Positions 46,350 through 60,282 of a stretch of DNA of 64,000 bases are shown here, one piece after another; position 1 is the first letter of the stretch, and the number at the start of each line of letters is the position of its first letter. Origin of the DNA: Cladopsammia gracilis (lineage: Eukaryota; Cnidaria; Anthozoa; Scleractinia; Dendrophylliidae); contig JAJGOT010000274.1 of assembly GCA_022457155.1 (NCBI GenBank), positions 435,001 to 499,000 on the forward strand. Direction: 5' to 3'. The notes under the pieces were generated by a model. The model ran no database searches. It had not been told where the DNA came from and saw nothing but the letters and a program-made list of their open reading frames with translations. The translations under genes and the position numbers were made by a program.

Positions 46350-49300
46350 ATGTCAAACAAAGGTTACGAGACTCTGGCAACCGATGAAGATAATGGCACG
46401 GATCAGTCTTCTCATCCCTCGACGTCTTCAAGTTTTCTCTCCCTTGTGACCTTCTGGTGGATGAATACCCTATTTGGAATAGGAAGCAAGCGGCCACTCA
46501 ATCAATCAGATTTCCTACCATTGCAAGAGGAAGACAGAACACGTGATCTAACAGGGCGACTTCAGGATGAATGGAATAATCATGTGCAAGAATGTACCAA
46601 CACTCAGGGAAAACAACCCAAACTTTGGAAATGTGTTCTGAAAATGATTTCCGTTAATGAGGTTATTTTCGTTATGACATTCTGGCTCGTGGAGTCCATC
46701 TTCCGTTTATCACAGCCACTTGTGCTTGGTATACTCCTCCGTTTGTTAAGCTCCACCGAGAAGGACCGCATCCTGATCTATGCGTGTTGCTTTCTCTTAG
46801 CACTGACTGGATTGTCTTGCGCTTGTACGCATTACCCTCTTTACAGATTTGAATTGTTTGGTATGAGACTAAGTAGTGCCATCAAGGGACTTGTTTACCT
46901 CAAGGTAAGAGCCTTACATACCCTTGAACGAACACTTCGGGTAATTCCTACCATATTCCCCGCCCCAACCGTAATATGGCGCGTTTTAAGCACTGTGCCA
47001 AAGGTGGAACGGGGACTTGGGGACGGGGACCCAAAAGGACGTGAGGTCGGGGACGTGGGGACTTTAACAAAACATACCTGTGCAGTCCAATCATTTCTTT
47101 ACGTAAAATATGCATATTGTCTTCTACACTCGATCCCTACTACGCTGTGCTTATGCTCTGGCGAGGTGACTACTGGACAGCGGCTTGCTTTTGTCAACGC
47201 AGGCTGTCCTGGGTATGTACTTGGTGTATCCCTTATTATTTTGTATTTAAACACTTAGTTTTTATTTCAGTAGAAAAAGAAGATAAAAACAGCAGAATGG
47301 GGAATCGAACCCGGGCCGTATGATCTACTCCATGCACACTATCCACTACACCACCGAGGACTAGCTGCCGGAAATTGCAATTTTTAAGGGATATAAGATA
47401 ATATACTGCTAGCCCAGACCATATATAAGAACTAACCCTTTCGATACACTGGAAATACTGGAATCAATGCTTAAACCTAAATATTAAAATCAGTGCTTCA
47501 ACCCTAGATACTGTAATCCGACCCTAATTTACACTGCAATAGATTTAAATACATTATAATAAGGGATACATGAAGTACCATACATTATGATCAGGGATAC
47601 ACCAAGTACCTAGGCTGTCCTGACCTCGTGGGCAATCATGGCCCGCTCCCACTTTTGAATTAAATTTAGCTCGCCTTCGCCCGCAGACGCTCAGCAATCT
47701 ATCAGCAGACAATGACTTTCTCATAAACAATGCTGAGTGCTGAAAGGAAGTGTCAAAATGAACTAAAAAGAGAGTTTACCAGGAGCTGGTATAAAATGTA
47801 CCTCGGTGCGTAAAGAATCTAGGGTAAAAATGGGCCTTTAAAACTGTTCACGCCTTTCCGCATTTTTCTCTCGGCATGTGACCTCTCTCATTTCCCCTTT
47901 TGTGTTAAGAATTTGGCTTTTAATTTATGCAGTTTTGTCTCCTACTCTTCCTTGAAATTAAATTAAATTAATAATAACAGACTGTGAAATGTGAGAGTAG
48001 TTTTAATGAGTGTTGCAATCGCATTAATGGCTTGCTAGGCTCGATCGAACGGCATAAACCGACTTCAGTTTCTCAAGGCGGTCATTCTAGAGTGATTTCA
48101 CTTCAACTGTGAAACAAAAACTATTAGTTAGTGTGTAACACTACCTATCACTATCTATTACACTAGCGCTAGACCTTGATAGAGTGATTCACAATCTAAC
48201 AATTGGTGTGTGATAGTCCAAATTAAACAAAACAAAACAATGGAATTATTGTCCAATAGCGCGCACTATTCTACTTACTATTTCACGGGTTAACTGAAAT
48301 CGCTCTAATATTCGAGGATAATAGAAACTGATACGAAGTACTACGGCGTAAAATCCTACTATCAATTTCACAGATGAAGTAAAACCACTCTAACAGCACA
48401 AACATTTGTGCATTCAACCACCGATGTGGAATCACCTTTCGTATGGGTTCCCTATGCCTGAAAAACCAGTTTTAGGCGTATAATAAATTATATCAGAGAT
48501 ACATTTTGGCGCCAGTCCATAAATAGAGAGTTTGCTGAGCTAAAAAGCTTGGAAATAAACTATCATCAGTGAAAAACATTGGGAAGAGGTTCGGGGAGGC
48601 TGAGATTGTACGACATGCAGTTATGTATGCAGACATGAAGTACTCACAATCTTTCTGTTTTCCTGGTATGAATTGTTTTCGGCAGATTCCACTCCTCAGC
48701 CAGCAGCTCCTTCGAGAAACAACGACAGGTCACATCATTGACTTGGTATCAAATGATGTTCAGAGAATTGAGCAGGCCCCCTTAAAGATATTAACTTTGT
48801 TTTTTGGTTGTATGGAGTTCGTTACTGGAGTTTGTTTAGTGCTTTACTTAATCGGTTGGCAGGTACTAATGGGGGTTTTGTTTCTAATGGCGTTAATTCC
48901 TTGCGTCATGATGATCTCATCTATTTGTGCTCAACTGCGCGACGAAACCGCTGAAGTGACGGATCAACGTCTTTCATTAATAAACGAGCTTGTTTCTGGA
49001 ATTCGCGCGCTAAAAGCGCATGCGTGGGAAGATTACTACATGAAGAAAGTTCAAAAAGTGAGAAGGTGAGTAGAGGGAAATTTATGAGAAAAACGTAACG
49101 GAACTTTGAACCTATTGTCCCCAAAGCCCTTCTGTTGGAAGATGAAAAGATAGATATTTATCTTTTCATCTTCCAACGAAAAACAGAAAAAGAGGAAAAA
49201 AATTATTCGAAATGATACAGTGCGATTACTACAGGTATTTTTTTAAATTTTAATTTTATTTAAATACAAATACAAGGGTCATACAATATAGACAAGCAAA

Positions 49301-52300
49301 AAAGGTACACCATACACGTGTATTGGCAGCACACGCACAATAAAATTGAAATAGAAAGCTAATATAAAAGTAAAAGTTACGTCGGTGCATTACCTTGCCA
49401 GCTTTGAGATTTAAGGGCTGCGCGCCTTCGAAACAACTGAGGACACCTTAAAACTCTGACATTTTCAGTTTTTCATTTTCTATTTCTTTTCCGTTGAAAG
49501 TAATAACTTGCGTACGTAATATTTCCCACACTACACACGTGTCATGTGCATAAACAACTGCATGTCCGGATCCATGTTTGCTCATTCTTATAGCTGTTTT
49601 CGTTTTTGTTTTTAGGAGTGAAATTCGGATCCTTATCAAAAAGGGATTCCTATTGTCGATTATAGAAAGCCTACTATCTTCAAGTACTATGGCAACTTTC
49701 ATATCGGTATTAACTCTTGTACTAACCGGACAAGCACTTTCGCCTTCAACAGCTTTCGTGGTACTATCTTTCATGAATGTTCTTCGAACAGCACTGTCTA
49801 TCAGGATAGGTAGCGGAGTTCCTTTACTGTTTGAATTGTTTGTCTCTTTTAGAAGGATTGAGAGATTTCTTCTTTTGAATAACATGCCTCTGGATTCTTT
49901 ACAATACAAACAAAGTTCTAGTGGTCGAGAAAATTTAATTACTTATGCAGAAATAATGGTCAGAGAATCATCTTCAATAAGCAAACTGGCTGTTCAGAAA
50001 GACATCCCTGGAAATCAGGATAAAGTTACCGTTACTGCGAATAAAAATATGGAGCTAGGGGAAGCGAATTTATCAGTTTTAAACCTTTCTTGCAAATTGG
50101 ATGATATGAACGGTGAACAGTATATTCTTCGAGATGTCACTTTTGTTGCGTCTGAAAAAAGTCTCACAGTCATCACAGGTGTAGTCGGCAGTGGAAAGTC
50201 GACACTCCTGGCCGCGATCGCGGGTGAAGTTGTCAAATCAAGTGGTGACATAGTCTGTTCTGGAGCTAAAGCTTATGTCCCTCAGACGGCTTGGATTTTC
50301 TCTGGAACTATCAGAGAAAACGTGTTATTCGGTGAGCATTTTGACGAAAAGAAATACGCTGAAGTGATGGCGGTGTGTGCACTGGAAGAAGACATAAACC
50401 GGTTTCCGAATGGCGATCTTTCATTTGTAGGAGAACATGGCGTTGTATTGAGTGGAGGTCAGCGGGCTCGTATTAACCTGGCACGCGCAGTGTACGCTGA
50501 TGCAGATGTGTATCTATTGGATGATCCGCTATGCGCTGTAGATGCCAAGGTCGGCGAACACATATTTAATCAGTGTATTTGCAGGTTCCTTGAAGAAAAG
50601 ATTAGAATTCTGGTGACGTATACCGAAAAGTATATGATGATGGCCGACCAAGTCGTCGCTCTTTGCAAAGGTTCTGTGGTCGGAAAAGGCAGTCTTTATG
50701 ACTTACAAGACAGCGGGACAATTGATACAGTCATTGATGCATCAGTCACAATTCTGAGAACAAAAGAAGACAACAAAACAGCATACACGAATTGCATTCC
50801 AGTCAGTGACAGCCTTGCTGATGAACATATGGGGATCTCAGAGGAAGACAAGTCAACTGGGAGAATTTCATCTGCATTGTACTGGGATTATTTTAGAGCT
50901 GGAATGCATCCCATTGCGATTGTTGCTGTTGTTTTCCTCTTCTTGTCCACTCAAGGTCAGTGAGTGCCTGCAAACTATTTCACGCGCCACCAGGCCACCA
51001 CTAGGTACAACCTCGTTCCCAGGGTCCTCTCTATTCAGCAACGTCATCATCCTGGAAACGAGGTTGTACCTAGTGGTTGGACTGTCTCCTAAATTTGAAT
51101 AAAATTGTAAGAGGTTTAAAGAACGGATGCAAGAAAGAAAATGATTTTTGGAACACCAACAGACAGTTGATACCCACACAAGAGCGCCCCAGGTTGCCAG
51201 TGGACTATTTCGGTGTCCATCTATAAATTAATAACTACAAATTCTAATTTTAAAACTTCATTAAATCTTCAATATTTCTTATTTCTCTAAATTTAACAAA
51301 TCCTTTGAGAAAAACTACTTCCTCTCAAACATACCCAAAAATCACCCGAAAATTTACAAAACACCCCATAACATAGATTTATGTTTTAAGCATATGGTTT
51401 TTGGATTGCTTGAAACGCGAACTAGATATTGCCATTAAAGCCATGTCAAGTGGCGGAAAAATGGCGTTTAGGTTAACTCCTGCCTTAACGGGGGGTATGT
51501 CTTGATGTTGCGGAAACAATTGTTGGTTAGCCTGTGGTGTGGGTATACTTTAGGTATCTTTTGAACCTTTTGTTTCACGTCATTTAGCGATCGCAACATC
51601 GGCAACACCAAGATGCTGTCTATTGACCCTGCCTAACCCTATCATTTCGACACTTACAAAACCACAATGAAACAACCAAAGTATATTTTTCTCTCCTTGT
51701 TTAGTTGCTATAGTGTTTCCTGACGTGTGGCTTTCATATCTGACCAAGATGTCCTGGAAACAGCAACAAGATGCGACGTCCTGGCGTGTTTATGGCAGTT
51801 TTGTCTTCGCTGCCCTCGTTTTTGCTTCCATTCGCGCCTTTGTGTTTTTCTATGCTTCCCTCAGATCCGCTCAAAATCTTCACAATCAAATGGTGACTTG
51901 TCTTCTTCAAGCCCATGTGTTATTTTTTGACACAAACCCCGCAGGACGAGTATTAAACAGGTTTTCTAAAGACATGGGCTGCATTGACGAGCTTTTACCA
52001 AAGATGTTTCTTTCGGTTATCCAGCTGTTCTTGTTGATGCTCGTAGCAGCAGCGTTGCCCGCGTTTACAAATTTCTGGCTCTGTTTTGTCTCCGTTCCCA
52101 TTATAATTATATTCATGCGCCTTGCGTTCCATTACCTGAAGACTTCACGGGAGTTGAAGAAATGGGAGTCTATCTGTCGCAGCCCTGTTTTCTCACACTT
52201 CTCGGAGACCATAAAAGGCTTAGATACCATTCGTACTCGGAGAAAGGAAAGAGATTTCATCGATCAATTTTATCGGTAAGCTATGATAACATTGTACCTT

Positions 52301-55181
52301 ATATTTAATTTGTACTTTATATTATGTTTTGATTATAAAATTTCAGTATCTACTTTCTTCGCTTCGTTTTCGGTCTGATTTATTTTGTCCCTGCCTTTGA
52401 ATAAATCTGTTAAAAAGACGTTGACAGGTAAAGAGAAGAAGCCATGAACAATAAGACCGAATGTTTTTTGGAACCAAATATATTCAATGAAATGTTAACA
52501 ATCCGCCTCATTGGCCTTGCTCCCAGCATTCCTTCGTGTCGTATTGTTTATAGTTTATCATTTTTTCCCGACAACGTTTCTTCAGTTAGCTGAATGGTGA
52601 AATAGTACATATATAACAACCTGGTTCCCAGGACCTCCTCCGCGGTACATATTTTACAACCTTGTCCCCAGGACCTCATCCGCGGTACATATATATTATA
52701 TCAACAACCTGGTTCCCAGGACCTCCTCCGCGTTCAAAAGGGCGCGGCGTGGAGAAAGCTCTTTATGAGGCTGCCAAAATACGTCAAGAATCGTACATTA
52801 TTTGTCATGTGACACATTATGCGCTTCAAACAGGGATTCCAGATTGCAAGAAAACAAATTTGGCTCCCAATTGCTAGAAATAAACTCCAAAGACGACATT
52901 TCATCCTGTGTCACGTGAAAAAATACTCCTCGATTTATTGAAGTATTTCGGCATCCTTGTCCTGGTCCAGGGATTTCTCCAGGCACGAAAAAAAGGGCGC
53001 GTTAATTTGGCGCAATCTATTTATTTCGAAGTCGTTCCAATCCGCAAGTAACATGCCATTCCAAAAAGCCATTCCCCTTTTACTTTCGCCGGAAATAAAC
53101 GTACGATTCATGCTCCGATACCGTTGAGGCAACAAATCGGGCCGATAAATCGTATTGTGTGACCCGACCTTTACCCTTTGTTCCTTTCAGACATCAAGAT
53201 GGACACAATCAAGTGTTTTCTATGGTAGTAGCGAGCAGTCGGTGGCTTGGAGCAAGAGCGGATTTTCTATGTTCAGTGTTTGTTACTGCAGTAGCTTTGC
53301 TTTCCGTCACTGTCTCCCACGATACAGGTAAAAAGTAGAAGATAGTACATGGCTGCAAAAGATCCAGGGGGGGGGGGGGGGGCAAGAGATAGGACATGAG
53401 ACGGGAAGATAAATGTCATATATCAAAGTTAATAAAGTGCAATGGTTATGAAACTTAAAACAATGTATATGTCTTTGTTCGATGTTTTCGTTATCGTTTT
53501 TCGGCCTTGACCGTGCACAACACAATAGAAATGGTGCTCTTAAGTTATTCAGTCATTGGGTGTGATCAAAAAACAAAAGATGTAAAATGTAAATGGTCAA
53601 GTACGGTTCAACATAAATTGTAGCTCCTTTGTTATCGCCATTGAAGTTTTCAAGGTTTCATAACCAGTCCCTCGATTAACTATGATTATATAAACGACTC
53701 TCCAATTTCGAAGTTTTAAGCAATTTTCCGAAGATTTTCCAAAGATTCCAAAGATTTTCGAAATTTTTCCGAATACTTGTCCGAAGGTTGTACGGTCGTT
53801 TCCGATCATTTTACGAATATTACCGAAGATTTCCGAGGAAGATCCGAAGATGTTTCGATTGTAGACCAACACCTTTCAGCTTGTTTGACATTTAATATGG
53901 GCAACTGAACATGGTTGCTAACGTGAAAATATCAGTGATATCTTCACTCTGACAGTGAAGATAAAATTGATCTCTACGCATGTGTCGAGATATTAAAAAG
54001 ATTGTGGTTGTTATGATATTTCCGCGGTGGAAAAAATCCTTTTATTTCACTGAAATTGATATAATAATTTGAAATATAATCTCTATAATCTTCTCTTGTT
54101 TTCAGTCGGAAGGTCAATCAATACTTTATAAAGTCTAGTTTCAATTGTAATCCCTGTAATATAATATCATCAACTAACTGATCATTACGGTTTTTTTTAA
54201 ATGTTTGTCTGTGGTAAACTAACTTATCACTTCCCGGCTAGCAGAGTCTGGTTGGAAATGTTTACTGCAGTATTTTTTATATATTTTGTTTACAGCATTA
54301 ACTGGTCTCGCTATTGTCTACGTCATCGAAACAACCAGTATTTCCCAATATGCTGTGCGACATTTTTCAGAAGTTGAAAACCTGATGACTTCCGTCGAGC
54401 GAGTCATGGCCTACACAGCCTCGACTCAGAGCCAGGTTACAAAATCAAAACACTTCCTCCAACAAACTGGCCTCGTGGTGGTCATGTGAGCTTCAGAAAT
54501 GTTGCCTTGAGATATTACCCAGGTGGGCCACAAGTGCTGAAAAATTTAACTTTTGATATCCAAGGAAAACTTAAGCTAGGAATTGTCGGTCGAACGGGAG
54601 ATGGAAAGTCGTCAATTGTAGCAGCCCTTTTACGCATGCCTGAAGCTGATGGAGATGTATTCATTGACGACGTTCCCATAAACAGCATTCAACTGCAGGA
54701 ATCGCGGAAATGCATTTCTGTTCTCAGCCAATCACCTGTCCTCTTCAGTGGATCTCTTAGAAAGAATCTCGATCCGTTGGAGAAATACAGGGATGATGAT
54801 TTATGGAATGTCCTTGAAGAAGTGAAGCTTCATGGCTTGGTTGAAAACCTCGAGGGGCAACTGGACTACGAGCTATTAGAGAAAGGCGAAAACCTGAGTG
54901 TCGGTGAGAGGCAGTTGATCTGCTTGGCTCGCACGTTACTTCAACAAAATAAGATCGTCATCTTAGATGAACCGACAGCACACGTGGATCCGAATACAGA
55001 GACAACCATCTGGACCACCGTGCAGGAAAAACTGAAGAATTCCACTGTCATCACAATAGCTCACCGCCTGAACACCGTCAAAGACTGTGATGCTATTTTA
55101 GTGTTACGAGAAGGCCAGGTGGCCGAGCTTGACACCTTTGCTGCACTTTTGGGTCGGGATGGTGGGGGGAGTTTTCTATAA
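46350..55181 (+). CDS. ABCC4/MRP4-like full ABC transporter, copy 2 (six exons, one frameshift)
   Basis: Exons 46350-46904, 48686-49065, 49616-50955, 51705-52275, 53191-53327 and 54296-55181 keep the borders and phases of copy 1. Exons 1-3 and 5 translate identically to copy 1. Exon 4 is intact (571 nt), with [20 protein letters not shown] where copy 1 is shifted. Exon 6 has 886 nt instead of 887: ctacaccagc of copy 1 is ctacacagc here (about 54411-54419). If real, the frame shifts after MAYT and ends at TGA 54487-54489, before the NBD2 Walker A; the downstream 231 codons encoding NBD2 remain open in the original frame. The total is 3869 nt, one short of the 3870 expected. Same domains and motifs as copy 1, including the NBD1 H-loop tyrosine. 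Neighbouring elements are the same except for the intron 1 insertion. Confidence 0.85.
47291..47360 (-). repeat. tRNA-derived sequence in intron 1, copy 2
   Basis: Identical in box A and box B to 21881-21950. Confidence 0.6.
47557..48126. mobile_element. 570-bp insertion in intron 1 of ABCC copy 2
   Basis: Absent from unit 1, where acattagttagtg is continuous at 22141-22153. Here it is flanked by ATTA (47553-47556 and 48123-48126), a likely 4-bp target duplication. It begins with two about 30-bp near-repeats (agggatacatgaagtacc / agggatacaccaagtacc). There is no terminal inverted repeat and no coding sequence. It lies between exons 1 and 2 and does not touch splice sites. Confidence 0.7.
50998..51076. 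repeat. Fold-back palindrome in intron 3, copy 2
   Basis: Same as 25019-25097: arms ccactaggtacaacctcgtt and aacgaggttgtacctagtgg. Confidence 0.6.
53367..53382. repeat. G16 run in intron 5, copy 2
   Basis: Homopolymer of 16 G against 19 in copy 1; unreliable in most sequencing chemistries. Confidence 0.7.
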
Positions 55182-55188
55182 TGTGGCA

Positions 55189-55429
55189 AATAGACCATTT
55201 TACAGTTGTCTTCTTAGTGTCCTGGCCTTTGAGTGGAAGCGAGGTTGAAGTTGACCTTGTTGTGATACAGACCTTGGAGCTTTTCGGATGTAAATTTACC
55301 TAGTTAGCATGAGAACAGCATTATTAACATATGAAAGGCAGAAAGGTTTGTATCAAAGCAAGGTCACCTCCAGCCTCACTTCCACTCAAAGGCAAGGTCA
55401 CCAAGCACACAACTGTAAAATGGACTATT
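55189..55429. mobile_element. MITE directly after the ABCC stop codon, copy 2
   Basis: Counterpart of 29216-29456. Confidence 0.7.
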
Positions 55430-55964
55430 CTTGAAGAGGTTTTCTTTTTTGTCGATTTCGAAAAAAGGCGCCTGTCAATTTTCTTATCATAGCCGTCGTT
55501 AATTATACCTGTATATATCGTTCATTTCACTGCTTACTGATGGAACTATGGTTGACTATACCTGTCCAGTAATATTCGTATTGTTTCGACAATTTCAGCA
55601 GGCAAGTATCAGCAGACAATTTGTCTCAAGGGTGTTGTAAAAAGTCTTGTGTTCTAAAATTAAAAAAAAAAAAAAACAACTATATGTACATTGATATGAA
55701 GGTGGTCATTAAATAGCAGGAGTTTGGATTATAGATAAAACGAACCACGCCAGATCCAACGTTGAGCCAAGGAACGAGTATTGCCACAATAATTGTTATA
55801 TAGAACGAGTTAACCTATCATCCGGCAGACTTGTAAAAGCCGGGAAATTATCTGTTACTTTATGCTCAATCAATATGAATGACAGAATATAGATATTTGT
55901 ATAATAGAACAAAACTGAGAACGTAACAGGTACGATTCTACAGGTTTCATTCAAATCTCGTACG

Positions 55965-56585
55965 TTAAAAGAGGCCCTTCCAGGGTAAATTCCGACAGGC
56001 GACGTGACCCAAAAAGTAGCGACAGCACGTAAAATGAAATTGCGACAAAAGACAATCTTTCTCGGCACAATTCCGACAGCGACATCAAAGTCGAGAATAA
56101 ACGACAAAGAACGGTGGTTTGGCATATTTTTTTTTTACCAATTTGAGGTCCTTGAGGACCCTTGAGGGTCCCTTGAGGGTGTCTTGAGCATCGCGTTATA
56201 CATAATTTACGCAATGGTACGTTCCCCTGGGAACGAGGTAGTCAGTCAAGCGACAGCAACGCCGATGTTCATTTACCATTTCGCCAAACCACCGCATCTC
56301 CACGATTTATCAGGTCAGTTGGTCTAAAAATGTTGTACGCAGGTCAGTTACCATGAATGGCTATAGTAGCATGTTACGTGTTCGATGCGCACCGAACGAT
56401 AACTGAGCTATTGTAGAACTGTAGTTGTTTCTCTATAACGTACCATTATCCACCTTTTCTAAAATTCCGACAAACTATGTTCGTTCAATTCCAGACAGCG
56501 ACGTGAAGCATTGATAAAACACCGACATGAGACATTTTAAAACTCAGACAAGCGACACGGGACCTCCCCTGGCAGGGCCTCTTAA
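55965..56585. mobile_element. TTAA-flanked MITE at unit 3 left end
   Basis: Third copy of the 3193-3813 element, nearly identical to that of unit 2. Confidence 0.6.
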
Positions 56586-58040
56586 AAAGAAATATTGAAA
56601 TGTTCATTTCAGTGTTGTGGATGACGGAGAGTTCTTAGGCAAGTTCTCTGTTGTCAGTTTGCTTAGTAATTTATGTATCTGACGATTCTCTATGTCTTAC
56701 ACACAGTAGTAATTTAGGCCCATTCTCGATATATCAACCGGCAACAATAGACAAATTCGGCTAACGCATTGTTGTACCCAAAGAGGGATCGCCAAACTTT
56801 CTCACGACTGTGTTTTTTAGATATCTTTTAGTATTTTAATTCACATATTTTGCAGACTGTGAAGCGCCACTGAACTAAATGAAATAGCGCCATAAAAGAA
56901 TATAAAAAGGCGGCGTCATGCAGTTAAGTCATTTTAACTGTGCAGTAGGCATTCAATTCCTTTCATTTCTATACCATTCAGCATTGAAATGGTGTCTCTC
57001 TTTGTTAATGCCCGGCCCTTTCATAGTGTGAAGCACCGCCGGGGTAATTGTTTTAAAAAATCAATTTGTTTTCGACTTAAATAAAATGCCGTAGTGTTTA
57101 TCCAAACTGCAGTCACGTTTGTGAAAAGCGCCGGATTAATGCAAGTTCTCCAGTCTTACCATTCCGATCAACTTCGCAAAGTTTTAACCCATTGAAAGTA
57201 CGTCCACCTTATGAAAGTCAATTGTGGACTGTGTTATACTGTATACCAATAGTTAGTAAAGTGCGGGCGATGTCTTCAGCCATCATTGTGTTTGCAAACT
57301 TAAAATTGAATATGAGATATATTACACACAATATTTTGATGCACAAGTTACTTCAAAAAGTTCAAATAGCTAGTTATTGGAGTAAATCACGTCAGGGACA
57401 GAGTCGGTTGTAGTCCACCGAATACACAAAGTAATTCGGTGCATTCAACAACAAGTTTTAGAGTCGTTAAACTCGTATTTGGTGGATCCATATAATCTAG
57501 AAACTAAGCTTCCAATTTGTAGATTTTTAACAATGTTGTATATTTACTGTAAAAGATATTCATTTCAACGATTTTCATTTTACTCCACGAAAAAAGAGCT
57601 CGGGTAAAAAGCATGTTAAATCTATTTACAAATTGTACCATCTAGACTATTGTATGCCGGTGTAAATGGTCTTTTTTGTCAATCTTAAACCGAAAGTATG
57701 TAGAAAATTGAGACTTTTTTTATTCGAGGCTGAGGTTCAGGTCTCTGGTATACCTTAGATCTGAGGTATACATTTTTGACCGTAGTGCGACCTGGCCCAT
57801 ACAATGAATTGTGAATTTAACCCATGTGAAATGCAAATGCTCGCGAATTAGAAGTGAGTTTCTGTAAACATTTGTAATCAACCTCGTCGTCATTCTAAGA
57901 ATCGTGGAGTAAAACGTCTTTGTGGTAAGGAGGCAATAGCATGAAAAATTAATTTTTTTGATCCGTACTACATGCGAAAAGAACACTGCTTCACAACCTT
58001 GTTGTTGTGCCGGCTTTTTGTATAAATTAAAAACTTTCTC

Positions 58041-58417
58041 TTGAAGGCCCACCTTCAAAATGCCGTGCGCGCCGTGATCTCTTTCTGTGCTGAATAGCCC
58101 TTATCGTAGATGAGTACGCCACGCCAACATATCAGCGGTTTCTCGCTTTCTTGACCCTATAGTCTCGTTTTGATGTTTACGCTCATCGTCGTCAGAGGTT
58201 CTCGTAAACATCAAAACGAGACTATAGGGTCAAGAAAGCGAGAAACCGCTGATATGTTGGCGTGGCGTACTCATCTACGATAAGGGCCATTTCGCGTAAC
58301 AAGGTGTAACACAAAATTCATTCTTGAATGCGTGCAACCAATCAGATCGTGAATATGGAGCATTTCAAAACAAAAACAAACGACCGCAAAGTCTTTTGGG
58401 TGAAGGTGGGCCTTTAA
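58041..58417. mobile_element. AGGCCCACC MITE with nested palindrome, unit 3
   Basis: Carries the TTGA left end seen in unit 2, showing units 2 and 3 share a more recent origin than unit 1 here. The nested palindrome is at 58097-58287. Confidence 0.7.
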
Positions 58418-59121
58418 CAATGGCGTGCTCACTCCGGCGAGTGAATATCAAGGAGACCTTTGTTTTGTGTTTTTAAAAAAGCAACCTTGAATTAGATGTA
58501 TTCAGCACATTCGTAGAGGTCTTCTTAGACTCCTACACATTCTCTGTTTTTATTCATAATCGAGCGGGATCAATGTCAATTTCAAAAGAACGTATCTCCT
58601 AATAGGTGTTAACTAACTTAAGAGTGCGGAAAATTGGCCTCATTTTCCGCTAAATCGGAAAGCCCTAATATAAATATTACTTGGTTAAACTGTAACTTGC
58701 ATGCAGTTCATGTTAGTAAATGTCGCTTTTCCACATAAGGAGGTTCGCGCACATTGCTACTGTGCATATTTTTCGCGCACGTCACGCAAACGTACCGTAC
58801 AAACGCATACGTCATGCATCGTAGAGCACGGAGATAAACAAGCATGTAATCGACCCATGCGCTTAAGCTAAGATCTTCTTAAAATATAACGAAAGCTTCT
58901 AAAAACGCATGGTCTTCAATGCGCCTTATCTCGAAAACGAGCACGGTGACCCCCCACCACCATTTTTGTTTTTGTCTTTTTGGCAACAGTTGATCTTTAC
59001 CTTACTGCATGGCAAGTCAGGTTCAAAAAAACAATCTGTATGTGGGAATATTTTGGGCGCGAACGTCCTTAACAGCGGGTTTTCAGAGCCCCGCGCTTAT
59101 CATTGTTTTACCGCTATTTAA

Positions 59122-59882
59122 GGTGGCTCCATATAGTTATTGGCCAGTCTTCCAAATAAAATATACTCGATCTTATCAGGGGCGGATCTAGGGGGAGGGT
59201 GCAGGGGGTGCGCACCCCCCCCCCCCCGAGATGACCTAGTCTGTGTTGTTCGCTTTTAAAATTTGTTTACGTCACCCTTCAGTTACGTCATTCCTTAGAG
59301 GTGCACCCCCTCCTAAGAAAAATCCTTGATCCGCCCCTGCTTATTGCTGTCTTAAGGGAGTTTTGTTTCGCTATACTAGGCATAATATACACATGCAGGT
59401 AGCATAGGCTTTCTCGTTTACGGAGAAGTCTAATTTGGCAGTCTGGTCTGGCAACCAATGATTGAGTTGTTGGGCTTGTTGTTCAAGGCTAGCAAACCTC
59501 TCAACGGATTTTCTCGGTTTTTACACGGTAAATATTCACGATTTTTGTTGAAACAAAAGAAACATTCAGTAAGTCTAATCTGACAAAGCCATAAAAAAAT
59601 CGGTACATAATTTTCGGCAATTTACTTACTTTCCATTTTATTTATTGGGTTTATGTATGTACCAAAAATTTTTGTCATTTTCTTGTGCTCGCGAACCAAG
59701 AAAATCCTACCAAAAATTTGCCAGCTTTTATAAAAAAATTACCATGTAAAACGCACGCAATAAACGGTTTAGCTACCGTAAAAACCTCTTTATTTTCGTG
59801 ACGTCATTAAAATAAACAAACGCACACTCGCTCCATTTTCGTGCTCATGCCTCGCGCGCCAAAAAAACTATATGGAGCCACC
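59122..59882. mobile_element. GGTGGCTCCATATAG TIR element with nested MITE, unit 3
   Basis: Counterpart of 6748-7511; the nested MITE is at 59177-59339. Confidence 0.6.
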
Positions 59883-60282
59883 ATAAGGTTGATCCCACCC
59901 CTTATGAGTTGTTGCAGCTCATAGTATCTGATACATATATCTCATATCTGACGTGTTCACGTTACGTCTTGAACTTGTCTGTCTATGCAGGCAAACAGGA
60001 TTTGGACTGGAGAAATATAAGGACTGAATAATACAGAGTTGCGAATGCAACGAGGAATATTGAGGGAACGGCGTGGTATACTGTTTTTCTTGTATCATTT
60101 TAGTCTTTTAGTGAAAAGGTTTAAAAAGCTATAGACTAGTAAACAATTTCAAAAAGAGCACAACCATGTCATTGTCTGTTAGTCTCTGGGTAGCATTATT
60201 ATATACCGCTCAAATTCAACGTTGCAACATTTATTGTACAACTGATAATCAGGTAGAGCTCTACTGAAACATGTCTTTCAAA

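Larger units (their letters stand above)
29971..55942. repeat. Tandem unit 2 (25.97 kb) containing ABCC copy 2
   Basis: Colinear with unit 1. Unit-2-specific insertions are 541 bp at 41513-42053 and 570 bp at 47557-48126. The first 8 kb is almost identical to unit 3: mostly homopolymer-length changes, plus a rare substitution such as 36009 G versus 61978 A. The ABCC stop codon lies 761 bp before the unit end. Confidence 0.95.
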
